A stretch of DNA of 52,199 bases, from contig NZ_JPGL01000071.1 in the NCBI RefSeq assembly GCF_000732615.1, positions 1 through 52,199 on the forward strand, read 5' to 3'. The stretch's first letter is position 1. Every line of letters begins with the position of its first letter. The notes beneath the pieces are model-generated. The model was not told where the DNA came from. It did no database searches and saw nothing but the letters and a program-made list of their open reading frames with translations. Below, in pieces: positions 37,077 to 44,564 of the stretch. The position numbers and the translations under genes are program-made. The stretch is from Burkholderia paludis (GTDB taxonomy: Bacteria; Pseudomonadota; Gammaproteobacteria; Burkholderiales; Burkholderiaceae).

Positions 37077-38915
37077 ATGGATTCCGCATTCGACCGGGCG
37101 TATGCCGCACACCGCGCGGGCCGCCTCGCCGAGGCCGAGCACGGCTATCGCAACGCGCTCGCCTCCAACCCCGCCGACGCCGACGCGCTGCATCTGTTCG
37201 GCGTGCTGCGGCACCAGCAGGGCCAGCACGCCGAAGCGGCCGATCTCGTCGGCCGCGCCGTCGCGTTGCGGCCGGGCGATGCCGCGCTGCAGCTCAATCT
37301 GGGCAACGCGCTGAAAGCGCTCGGCCGGCTCGACGAGGCGATCGACCGTTTCCGCAACGCGCTGACGCTCGCGCCCGAATTTCCGCTCGCGCACTACAAC
37401 CTCGGCAACGCGTATGCGGCGCTGCAGCGTCACGACGATGCGATCGACGCATTCGGCCGCGCGCTGCGGCTCACGCCCGACGACGCATCGATCCACAACA
37501 ATCTCGGCAACGCGCTGAACGCGCTCGGCCGCCACGACGACGCGCTCGTCGCATTCCGTCGCGCGCTCGAATTGCGGCCGGGCCATGCGGGCGCGCACAA
37601 CAACCTCGCGATGGCGCTGAACGCGATGGGCCGCGCCGACGACGCGATCGCGCACTTCCAGGCCGCGATCGCCGCGCAGCCGCGCTTCGTCGCCGCCCAT
37701 TTCAATCTCGGCAACACGTTCGATGCGCTCGGCCGGCATGCCGAGGCGGCCGCCGCGTTCGAAACCGCGCTCGCGCTGCATCCGCCATTTCCGCTCGCGC
37801 TGTTCGGCCTCGCGAACGCCCTGTGCGCGCAGGCACGCCACCGCGACGCGCTGCCCTACTACGAGCGCGCAGTCGGTCTCGATCCGTCGTTCGGCCTCGC
37901 ATGGCTGAACCTCGGCAACGCCCATCACGCGCTCTGCGCGCACGAGATGGCGCTGCGCGCATTCGACCAGGCACTGCGCGTCGCACCCGATCTCACGCTG
38001 GCGCGGCTGCACCGCGCGGTCACGCTGCTGACGCTGCGCGACTTCACGCGCGGCCTGCCCGCCTACGAGGCACGTCACGACACGCCGGGCGCGACGCCGC
38101 TCGGCACGCTGCCGCGCTGGCAAGGCGAGCCGATCGCATCGCGCACGCTGCTGATCCGCGCGGAACAGGGGTTCGGCGACACGCTGCAGTTCGTCCGCTT
38201 CGTGCCGCTCGCGCGCGCACGCTGCGCGCGCGTCGTGCTCGAAGTCCAGCCGGAACTCGTTGCGCTGCTGGCGCCGGCCGCCTCGCGCTGGCGCGTAACG
38301 CTCGCCCCGCAGGGAGCCGCGAAGCAACCGGCGGCGGATGTCGCCTGCACGCTGATGAGCCTGCCATTCCTGCTCGGGATGCAGCCGGACGACATCGTCG
38401 CGGCCTCGCGCTACCTCGATGCCCCCGACGGCGCCCGCCGGCGCTTTCGGGGCTCGCTCGGCGGCCAGTCCAGGCGCAAGTTCGGCCTCGCGTGGTCGGG
38501 GCGCCGGCAGGCGCAGGAAAACCGCTCGATGCCGTTCGACGCGCTCGCGCCGCTGCTCGCGCTGCCGGACATCGACTGGATCGTCCTGCAGCCGGCACTC
38601 GACGACGACGAGCGCGCGCGCGTCGACGCGCATCCGCGCGTACACCGGCTCGACGGCCGGCTGAACGACTTTGCCGATACGGCCGCGCTGATCGAGCGGC
38701 TCGACGGCGTCGTCACGATCGATACGGCGGTCGCGCACCTCGCCGGTGCGCTCGGCAAGCCGTTGTGGGTCATGCTGCCGTTCGCGCCGGACTGGCGATG
38801 GTTTACCGGCAGCGACTGCCCGTGGTATCCGCAGGCCCGGCTCGCCCGCCAGCCGGCCCCCGGCGCATGGCTCGACGTGGCGGCCACAGTCGCCGGCGCA
38901 TTGCGCGAAGCCTGA
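37077..38915 (+). CDS. TPR-repeat protein with glycosyltransferase-like C-terminal domain
   Basis: 612 aa. About residues 5-330 are TPR repeats with the pattern NNLGNALNALGRHDDALVAF followed by RRALELRPG. About residues 350-610 resemble the GT9/GT41-like domain of TPR-containing glycosyltransferases (LLIRAEQGFGDTLQFVRFVP; FGLAWSGRRQAQENRSMPFD; GVVTIDTAVAHLAGALGKPL then WVMLP). No signal peptide or membrane segment, so cytosolic. Such proteins glycosylate envelope or flagellar proteins in some bacteria, but no acceptor is near. The start MDSAFDRAYAAHRAGRLAEA at 37077 is preferred to 37005. A 32-base perfect palindrome terminates it. Confidence 0.85.
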   Translation: MDSAFDRAYAAHRAGRLAEAEHGYRNALASNPADADALHLFGVLRHQQGQHAEAADLVGRAVALRPGDAALQLNLGNALKALGRLDEAIDRFRNALTLAPEFPLAHYNLGNAYAALQRHDDAIDAFGRALRLTPDDASIHNNLGNALNALGRHDDALVAFRRALELRPGHAGAHNNLAMALNAMGRADDAIAHFQAAIAAQPRFVAAHFNLGNTFDALGRHAEAAAAFETALALHPPFPLALFGLANALCAQARHRDALPYYERAVGLDPSFGLAWLNLGNAHHALCAHEMALRAFDQALRVAPDLTLARLHRAVTLLTLRDFTRGLPAYEARHDTPGATPLGTLPRWQGEPIASRTLLIRAEQGFGDTLQFVRFVPLARARCARVVLEVQPELVALLAPAASRWRVTLAPQGAAKQPAADVACTLMSLPFLLGMQPDDIVAASRYLDAPDGARRRFRGSLGGQSRRKFGLAWSGRRQAQENRSMPFDALAPLLALPDIDWIVLQPALDDDERARVDAHPRVHRLDGRLNDFADTAALIERLDGVVTIDTAVAHLAGALGKPLWVMLPFAPDWRWFTGSDCPWYPQARLARQPAPGAWLDVAATVAGALREA

Positions 38916-38923
38916 GCGCATAC

Positions 38924-38955
38924 GAACAAAGGGAGCGCGCGCGCTCCCTTTGTTC
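38924..38955. terminator. Bidirectional terminator, perfect 32-base palindrome
   Basis: GAACAAAGGGAGCGC and GCGCTCCCTTTGTTC are exact inverted arms around GC. It lies between two converging genes (stops at 38915 and 38998). T-tracts are short (CTTTGTTC), so it is a stem-dominated signal. Confidence 0.8.
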
Positions 38956-38997
38956 ACCGTAATGCGTGCGGCAGACGCCGCCGGGCAATGGCGCCCG

Positions 38998-40293
38998 TCA
39001 GGCCGCCTTGTACTGGTTGCGGGCCTCGGACGTGCGATACAGCACGAGCGTCGCGATCAGCCCGCAAATCGCCGCCACGCTGAGCCACAGCCCCGGCGCC
39101 GCCTTGTTGCCCGTCTGATGGATCAGCAGCGTCGAGATGGCGGGCGTGAAACCGCCGATCGTCGTCGCGAGGCTGTAGGCGAGCGAGAAGCCGGCCGTGC
39201 GCACGTCGGCCGGCATCACCTCGGTCAGCGCGACGACCATCGCACCGTTATACGACGCGTACAGGAACGACAGCCACAGCTCGACCGCGAGCAGCCGCAG
39301 GAACGACGGATCGCCGACGAGCCACAGCACGGCCGGGTATGCCGTCACCAGCGTCAGCACGGTGAACGCGATCAGCACCGGGCGGCGGCCGATACGGTCG
39401 GACAGCGCACCGGACAGCGGCAGCCACACGAGGTTGGAAATACCGACGCAGACGGTCACGATGAGCGCGTCGAGCGACGACAGGTGCAGCACCTCCTTGC
39501 CGAAGGTCGGCGTATAGGCGGTGATCATGTAGAACGACACCGTCGTCATGATGACCATTCCCATGCCCGCGACCACGACGCCCCAGTTCTCGAGCATCGA
39601 GCGCATGATCTCGCCCATCGTCGGACGATGGCGCTTCGCCAGGAACTCGTCGGTTTCCTTCAGCGAGCGGCGGATCAGGAACAGGAACGGGACGATCAGG
39701 CAGCCGATCAGGAACGGAATGCGCCAGCCCCATGCGGTCATCTCCTCGGCCGGCAGCGCGCGGTTCAGCAGCACGCCGACGAGCGCGGCGAAGACGACAG
39801 CCACCTGCTGGCTGCCCGACTGCCACGACGTATAGAAGCCCTTGTGCCCCTTCGTCGCGATCTCCGACAGGTAGACCGACACGCCGCCGAGTTCGACGCC
39901 CGCCGAGAAGCCCTGCAACAGCCGGCCGAGCAGCACGAGCACCGGCGCGAGCACGCCGATCGTCGCGTAACCGGGTATCGCGGCCACCGTGAGCGTACCG
40001 AGCGCCATCAGTCCGAGCGTCAGGATCAGCCCCTTGCGGCGGCCATGGTGGTCGATGTACGCGCCGAGCACGATCGCGCCGACCGGCCGCATCAGGAAGC
40101 CCGCGCCGAACACCGACAGCGACAGCATCAGGGACGCGAATGCATTACCGCTCGGAAAGTAGGTCTTGGCGATGGCCGACGCGTAATACCCGTAGACCAT
40201 GAAATCGTACATTTCCAGGAAGTTGCCGCTGACGACCCGGAATACGGTGCGGAATTTCGATTCCTGCGCGTTGGCGTGTGACGCTGTGGACAT
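38998..40293 (-). CDS. MFS (metabolite:H+ symporter) transporter, CitA-type citrate symporter
   Basis: 431 aa with 12 predicted membrane segments. Close in sequence to CitA citrate-proton symporters: SGNFLEMYDFMVYGYYASAI near the start, MRPVGAIVLGAYIDHHGRRK (loop 2-3 MFS motif), LLGRLLQGFSAGVELGGVSV and YLSEIATKGHKGFYTSWQSG. Citrate or tricarballylate (or another di/tricarboxylate) with protons is the likely substrate. It is divergent from the hypothetical gene at 40574, with a perfect 16-base palindrome (40532-40547) between them. No citrate-lyase or tcu genes adjoin. Confidence 0.9.
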   Translation of the reverse strand: MSTASHANAQESKFRTVFRVVSGNFLEMYDFMVYGYYASAIAKTYFPSGNAFASLMLSLSVFGAGFLMRPVGAIVLGAYIDHHGRRKGLILTLGLMALGTLTVAAIPGYATIGVLAPVLVLLGRLLQGFSAGVELGGVSVYLSEIATKGHKGFYTSWQSGSQQVAVVFAALVGVLLNRALPAEEMTAWGWRIPFLIGCLIVPFLFLIRRSLKETDEFLAKRHRPTMGEIMRSMLENWGVVVAGMGMVIMTTVSFYMITAYTPTFGKEVLHLSSLDALIVTVCVGISNLVWLPLSGALSDRIGRRPVLIAFTVLTLVTAYPAVLWLVGDPSFLRLLAVELWLSFLYASYNGAMVVALTEVMPADVRTAGFSLAYSLATTIGGFTPAISTLLIHQTGNKAAPGLWLSVAAICGLIATLVLYRTSEARNQYKAA

Positions 40294-40531
40294 GTTTTTT
40301 CTCGCTCAACTCGGATGACGCGAATCCGCGCCTCATGGATCCGACGATGCACGCGGCGCCAGGGCGCACGCGGGCATCGCTGCCCGCCGGCGGTGCGTCG
40401 CATGACGACGTGCGCACCGGCTTGGTTCGCGCATCATGCCACGCCAACCCGACATTTGCCTTGTGTCGCCGTTATCGTCAGCGTCGCGAAGGTCTCCTCA
40501 TCGTACGAATCACCCCGAAACGAAAGCAAAA

Positions 40532-40547
40532 ATCAGATTGATCTGAT
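40532..40547. promoter_or_regulatory. Perfect palindrome between divergent genes
   Basis: ATCAGATTGATCTGAT has 7-base arms around TG. It lies between the CitA-type symporter (start 40293) and the hypothetical gene (40574). It is AT-rich in a GC-rich context, as expected for an operator. Which regulator binds is unknown; no regulator gene is adjacent. Confidence 0.35.
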
Positions 40548-40573
40548 CGACCGCCCTTCTCCGGCTGACGACA

Positions 40574-41590
40574 ATGTCTCGATTTCCGACGACATCTTCG
40601 CACCGCGCCGGCACGGCCAACCGTGTCGCACGGCATATCGCCCGCATGACTCCAACGTCCCTTGTCCCTGTCGAAGGCGCGCTCGGCCGCCCGCGCGCCG
40701 CGCCGTTCGATCACATGCCACCGTTCGGCCGCGAATGGATCTTTCGTGGCGCACCCGGGGCACGGCCCGGCAAGCGCTGCCTCGCGACATTGGCGACGTC
40801 CTGCATCGACTTCGACACGCCGCATCGCGCATGCCACTGGCGGCCGCTGCCCATCGTGTCACCGGCGGCGGCTCCGGCCGATGCCCCGGCCGTCCTGCCA
40901 GCGGCAGCCGTCCGCCGTACCCGTCGCGCCGCCGGCGGCGCCCGCCACCGGCGCGCGTGGTACGCGATCTGCTGGAGCGTCGGCGCGCTCGGCATCATCG
41001 GCTGGCTGATCGCCGCATACGAACGGCCTGCCGGCTTCGAGCCAGCGTACGCGAGTGAAATGGCCGGCGTCGCGCCGGATCGCGCGACATCGTCGAGCAG
41101 CATCGTGCGCACCGCCGAGGTCAGGCCGGATGCGTCCACTAGCGCTTCGCCGCAGCGCAGGATGCCCGCGCCTGTCGCGACGGCGGCCGAACCGGCGCCG
41201 CCAGCCCGTCACGTCGCACGTCGTCCGGCGTCGCCTCGTCCGCAGGCAACGCCCGGCGTACCGCCCGCATCGGTTGAAGCGTCGCCGCCTTCATACGGCC
41301 AGCGCACGGCGGCGGCCCGGCATCCGGCCGAACCGCGGCTGGCTGCGCCCCCGCCGACCCGGAGCGCCGCAGCCGACACCGGTAAACGCGACCAGCTCGT
41401 CGCACCGCCGCCCGCGACTGGCCATGCACGCGACACGCTCGACGATCCGCTCACACTGATCGCGATGGCAAACGCGCTGCGCAACTTCGAACCTGCCCGG
41501 GCAACGCCGGCATCCGCCGACGGTTTCGACTGGACGTCGCAACTGTCCCACCGCCGCCTGACCGATACGCCGGACGCGTTCGCGCGCTGA
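40574..41590 (+). CDS. Hypothetical membrane-anchored Pro/Ala-rich protein
   Basis: 338 aa; no family recognised. The first ~120 residues are Arg/Pro/Ala-rich and could be partly non-coding. One clear membrane segment follows (AWYAICWSVGALGIIGWLIA, about 127-146). Beyond it is a long Pro/Ala/Ser/Arg stretch (~150-280), then a more ordered end: ARDTLDDPLTLIAMANALRN, FDWTSQLSHRRLTDTPDAFA. The topology suggests a cytosolic N-terminus, one anchor and a periplasmic, mostly disordered tail, recalling TonB-like spanning proteins, but no TonB C-terminal domain is seen. Starts at 40574 or 40646 are possible; neither has a Shine-Dalgarno. A terminator oriented to the minus strand sits just beyond. Confidence 0.5.
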   Translation: MSRFPTTSSHRAGTANRVARHIARMTPTSLVPVEGALGRPRAAPFDHMPPFGREWIFRGAPGARPGKRCLATLATSCIDFDTPHRACHWRPLPIVSPAAAPADAPAVLPAAAVRRTRRAAGGARHRRAWYAICWSVGALGIIGWLIAAYERPAGFEPAYASEMAGVAPDRATSSSSIVRTAEVRPDASTSASPQRRMPAPVATAAEPAPPARHVARRPASPRPQATPGVPPASVEASPPSYGQRTAAARHPAEPRLAAPPPTRSAAADTGKRDQLVAPPPATGHARDTLDDPLTLIAMANALRNFEPARATPASADGFDWTSQLSHRRLTDTPDAFAR

Positions 41591-41602
41591 CGCACCGCCA
41601 AC

Positions 41603-41632
41603 AAAAAACCCGGCGAAGATCGCTTCGCCGGG
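41603..41632 (-). terminator. Terminator downstream of the DUF2968 gene
   Basis: CCCGGCGAAG (41609-41618) pairs with CTTCGCCGGG (41623-41632) around ATCG. On the minus strand six T follow (41603-41608). Confidence 0.9.
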
Positions 41633-41667
41633 TTTCGCTCGTCTCTGTCCTACCGTCTGACGAATCG

Positions 41668-42366
41668 TCACTTGTTCGCAGGCAGCCCCGTCTCGTTCTG
41701 CTTCTCGAGTTGCCGCACCTGCTCCTGCAGGTCGCGCAACTGCATCTGGGCCGCCCGCTTCTCGACCTGCAGCGACTGCGTCTGCTCCTGCGCGGACTTC
41801 TGCCGCTGCGCGACTTCGGCCTGCTGGCTGCGCGCGACACTCAGGTCGGCCTGCAACTGCTGCGCACGGCTCGACTGCAGCGCGATCACGCGTTCGAGAA
41901 ATGCCTTTTGCGCCTGCAGCTCGGTACGGCGGATCTCGATATCGGCGAGTTGCACGGTCTGCTCGACGAAATTCGCGTACACCATCTCCGCGCGGCTCTT
42001 TTCCTGCGACCGGATCACGCGCCACAGATTCTTGTCCTGGAACAGCGCGACGTAGTACGTCATCTCGCGCGGGTCGAACAGCAGGCTCGCACCGTAGCTG
42101 CCGTTGTACGTCGTGCGCATCTCGACGATCCGGCCGTCGTGCAGCATCTGCGTCAGCTCGGCGACGTTGCCGTGCACGGCGGCATCCGTCGCAGCCGCGG
42201 CGGATGCCGCCTGCGCCGCGTCGCCGCTCAGGCTCGTGACCGCCGGACGCGTACCGGCAACGGGCGCGGTCGCGTCGGCGGACCAGGCCATGCCCGCTTG
42301 CGCGCAGGCAGCCAGCGCAACGATCCAGGTCGCGCATCGCGCAGGGGAAAAATTTCGGAAAACCAA
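41668..42366 (-). CDS. DUF2968 domain-containing secreted coiled-coil protein
   Basis: 232 aa, function unknown (DUF2968, found mainly in Burkholderia-type bacteria). No ATG fits. A TTG at 42364-42366 with GGAG seven bases upstream gives a good signal peptide (VFRNFSPARCATWIVALAAC and AQAGMAWSADA). The middle has VAELTQMLHDGRIVEMRTTY, YNGSYGASLLFDPREMTYYV and ALFQDKNLWRVIRSQ, a compact domain. The last ~100 residues are a long Gln/Glu/Arg heptad coiled coil with several RQKSAQEQTQSLQ-like stretches. Terminators on both sides show a single-gene unit. Confidence 0.82.
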   Translation of the reverse strand: MVFRNFSPARCATWIVALAACAQAGMAWSADATAPVAGTRPAVTSLSGDAAQAASAAAATDAAVHGNVAELTQMLHDGRIVEMRTTYNGSYGASLLFDPREMTYYVALFQDKNLWRVIRSQEKSRAEMVYANFVEQTVQLADIEIRRTELQAQKAFLERVIALQSSRAQQLQADLSVARSQQAEVAQRQKSAQEQTQSLQVEKRAAQMQLRDLQEQVRQLEKQNETGLPANK

Positions 42367-42410
42367 CGTCAGACTCCGGCGAACGAATCGGAACTCGCGA
42401 TTATCGTTCA

Positions 42411-42451
42411 AAACAAAACGGCCGCATCTCGAATTTAACGGGATGCGGCCG
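42411..42451 (-). terminator. Terminator downstream of the peptidase C26 gene
   Basis: A 10-bp stem CGGCCGCATC/GATGCGGCCG (42419-42428 with 42442-42451) is followed on the minus strand by TTTTGTTT. It also lies 44 bases before the DUF2968 start. Confidence 0.85.
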
Positions 42452-42481
42452 GCCTGCGTGGAACGCGCAGCATGCGCGCTG

Positions 42482-43597
42482 CTACAGGCGGGTTTCGCGC
42501 GCCGCGCGCAGGAAGGCATCGAGCAACGGCGTGCAGTCGAGCAGCTCCGAACCGCCGGCCCGATGGAACTCCGGGTGCCACTGCACACCGACGACGAACG
42601 GCGAACGACGGTGGCGAATGCCTTCGATGATCCCGTCGCCGGCCGACACGGCTTCGATGCTCAGGTCACGACCGAGATCGCGAATCGCCTGGTGGTGAAT
42701 CGAGTTGACGATCGCTTCGCTGCGCCCGGGGAACATGCTCGCCAGCGTCGACGTATCCGGGAAGCGGATCGCGTGACGATGCTGGTCGTATTGCTCGCTC
42801 ACGTGCGCATGCGCGGTCGGCACATCGGTGGCGATGTCCTGGTACAGCGAGCCGCCGAACGCGACGTTGATCAGCTGGCAGCCGCGACACACGCCGAGCA
42901 CCGGTTTGCCGGATTCGACGAACTCGTGCAGCAGCTCGAGTTCGTACATGTCGCGCACACGATCGCCCGGCCACTCGGGGCGAGCGTCGGACGCCGCGTA
43001 GGTTTGCGGCGACACGTCGGCACCGCCCTGCAGCAGCAGGCCGTCGAGATGCTTCGCGTAATCGCGCAGGCGGATGTTGCTCGGGTGGATCATGCCCTGC
43101 TGGCCGACGGTCGGAATCATGAACACGAGCACGTCGCGCGACATCACCCAGTGGGCGATCGATTCCTCGAGATACTGCAGCGTCTTGCCCCGCAGCCCCT
43201 TCGCCCCCGGTTCCGGATGGAAAATCCGCGCCGACACGCCGATGCGCAGCGTGCGCTGCGTGATGCGCTGGCCGGCGCGGTCGAACAGCCGGCGCGCACG
43301 CGCGGCGATGATCCGGCCGAACACCGACCACGGCGTGTCGTTCTGCTTCAGGTAGGCCGGCGGCGCATTCTGCGCGCTGGCGGGCGGCGGGCGCGGCGTG
43401 TCGAAATCGGGCTGCGCACCGAACCCGGGCGGCGGCGTGCCCGGCTTCGGCGGCACGCCGCCGCCGGCGGCCACGTTCTCCACGGCGGCCTGCGCGGCCG
43501 GTGCATCGGGCGCATTCGCCGGATCGGTGCGGGGGGAATCGGAAGAAACGGAGGCGGTGCCGGGCAGACCGGCCGGGGAAGGCGTGTGTTCGCTCAT
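42482..43597 (-). CDS. Gamma-glutamyl-gamma-aminobutyrate hydrolase family protein (peptidase C26)
   Basis: 371-aa class I glutamine amidotransferase-like hydrolase of the PuuD family, which splits gamma-Glu amides such as gamma-Glu-GABA in putrescine breakdown. The nucleophile is C237 in GVCRGCQLINVAFGG, and the His/Glu are in VGVQWHPEFHR near 341. LQGGADVSPQTY matches the PuuD substrate loop. Residues 1-~80 are a Pro/Ala/Gly-rich extension absent from E. coli PuuD (254 aa), so start and role of that part are uncertain. No puuA, puuB or puuC lies nearby. It is divergent from the GntR gene. Confidence 0.86.
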   Translation of the reverse strand: MSEHTPSPAGLPGTASVSSDSPRTDPANAPDAPAAQAAVENVAAGGGVPPKPGTPPPGFGAQPDFDTPRPPPASAQNAPPAYLKQNDTPWSVFGRIIAARARRLFDRAGQRITQRTLRIGVSARIFHPEPGAKGLRGKTLQYLEESIAHWVMSRDVLVFMIPTVGQQGMIHPSNIRLRDYAKHLDGLLLQGGADVSPQTYAASDARPEWPGDRVRDMYELELLHEFVESGKPVLGVCRGCQLINVAFGGSLYQDIATDVPTAHAHVSEQYDQHRHAIRFPDTSTLASMFPGRSEAIVNSIHHQAIRDLGRDLSIEAVSAGDGIIEGIRHRRSPFVVGVQWHPEFHRAGGSELLDCTPLLDAFLRAARETRL

Positions 43598-43784
43598 GAC
43601 GATGGTCTGGTACGTCGCTCACGCGTATGGATAGACGGGGATTCATTATGCTTCAGCGCACGATCGCGCGGCAAACCCGCAACATCCTGCCGGTATTGTC
43701 GCAAGCCGGCGGCCATCCGCACCGAAAGGGCGTGCCGATCCCGAGCGGGCGTCACCGCGGCCACGTGGCCGGGACTGGACACCA

Positions 43785-43796
43785 GTGATATATCAC
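43785..43796. promoter_or_regulatory. Candidate GntR operator palindrome
   Basis: GTGATATATCAC is a perfect 12-base palindrome with the GT-N8-AC layout that suits FCD-type GntR repressors. It lies 81 bases before the GntR start and about 190 before the divergent hydrolase. Confidence 0.4.
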
Positions 43797-43876
43797 AATA
43801 ATATCCAGCATCGCCCATACCGACCGATTGCCCGCGCCATGATCGCGCCCCGTCCTGCCGACGCGCCGCCACCCGC

Positions 43877-44557
43877 ATGAACACCCCGACCGACGTTACC
43901 CGCGACCGGCCCGCCGCGCCGGCGGCGAGCCTCGCCGATCGCGCATACGCGCTGATCCAGCGCGACATCATCACGATGCGCCTGAAGCCCGGCGCCGCGC
44001 TCAACGAAGCCGACCTCGTCGCGCGCACCGGAATCGGCCGCACGCCGGTGCACCAGGCCGTGCATCGGCTCGTCCTCGAAGGGCTGCTGTCCGTGATGCC
44101 GCGCAAGGGGTTGATGGTGCAGCCGCTGTCGCTCGACGACATCGTCGCGGTGATCGACGTGCGACGCATCAACGAAGCGCACTGCGCCGAACTCGCCGCG
44201 CGCCATGCAACGCCCGACGACCTCGCGCGCCTCGCCGCGCTGCTCGACGGCGGCCAGGCCTGCGTCGACGCGCACGACGTCGAAGGCATGATGGAACTCG
44301 ACCGCGCGTTCCACCAGGCGATCGCCGCGACTGCCCGCAATGCGGTCCTCGCCGAAATCCTGCGTGCGCTGCACGAGCGCGCGCTGCGTTTCTGGTTCGT
44401 CACGCTGTCCGAACCGCACCATCTCGCCGATGTGCAGCACGAACATCGCACGCTGTTCGAACGGCTGTCCGCGCGCGACGCCGCCGGTGCGCGCGCGGCC
44501 GTCGAAGCGCATATCGATTCGTTCCGCGCCACGCTTCTTCAACATCTTCGCCCCTGA
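43877..44557 (+). CDS. GntR family transcriptional regulator (FCD subfamily)
   Basis: 226-aa regulator with an N-terminal winged helix (~18-85: ALIQRDIITMRLKPGAALNE, ADLVARTGIGRTPVHQAVHR) and a C-terminal all-helical FCD ligand domain (~95-220), whose metal-binding residues include the Asp/His positions in the DRAFHQAI segment and the His in EHRTLF. FCD regulators usually sense an organic acid and control the neighbouring catabolic gene. The amidase starts 7 bases after the stop, so they are one operon, probably self-regulated through the palindrome at 43785. Confidence 0.92.
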   Translation: MNTPTDVTRDRPAAPAASLADRAYALIQRDIITMRLKPGAALNEADLVARTGIGRTPVHQAVHRLVLEGLLSVMPRKGLMVQPLSLDDIVAVIDVRRINEAHCAELAARHATPDDLARLAALLDGGQACVDAHDVEGMMELDRAFHQAIAATARNAVLAEILRALHERALRFWFVTLSEPHHLADVQHEHRTLFERLSARDAAGARAAVEAHIDSFRATLLQHLRP

Positions 44558-44564
44558 GCCGCCC

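Noticed and set aside
37180..37960. Regular near-repeats at ~102-base spacing resembling a repeat array
   Set aside because: They are the codons of TPR units (34 residues each) in a protein-coding gene, not CRISPR or intergenic repeats.
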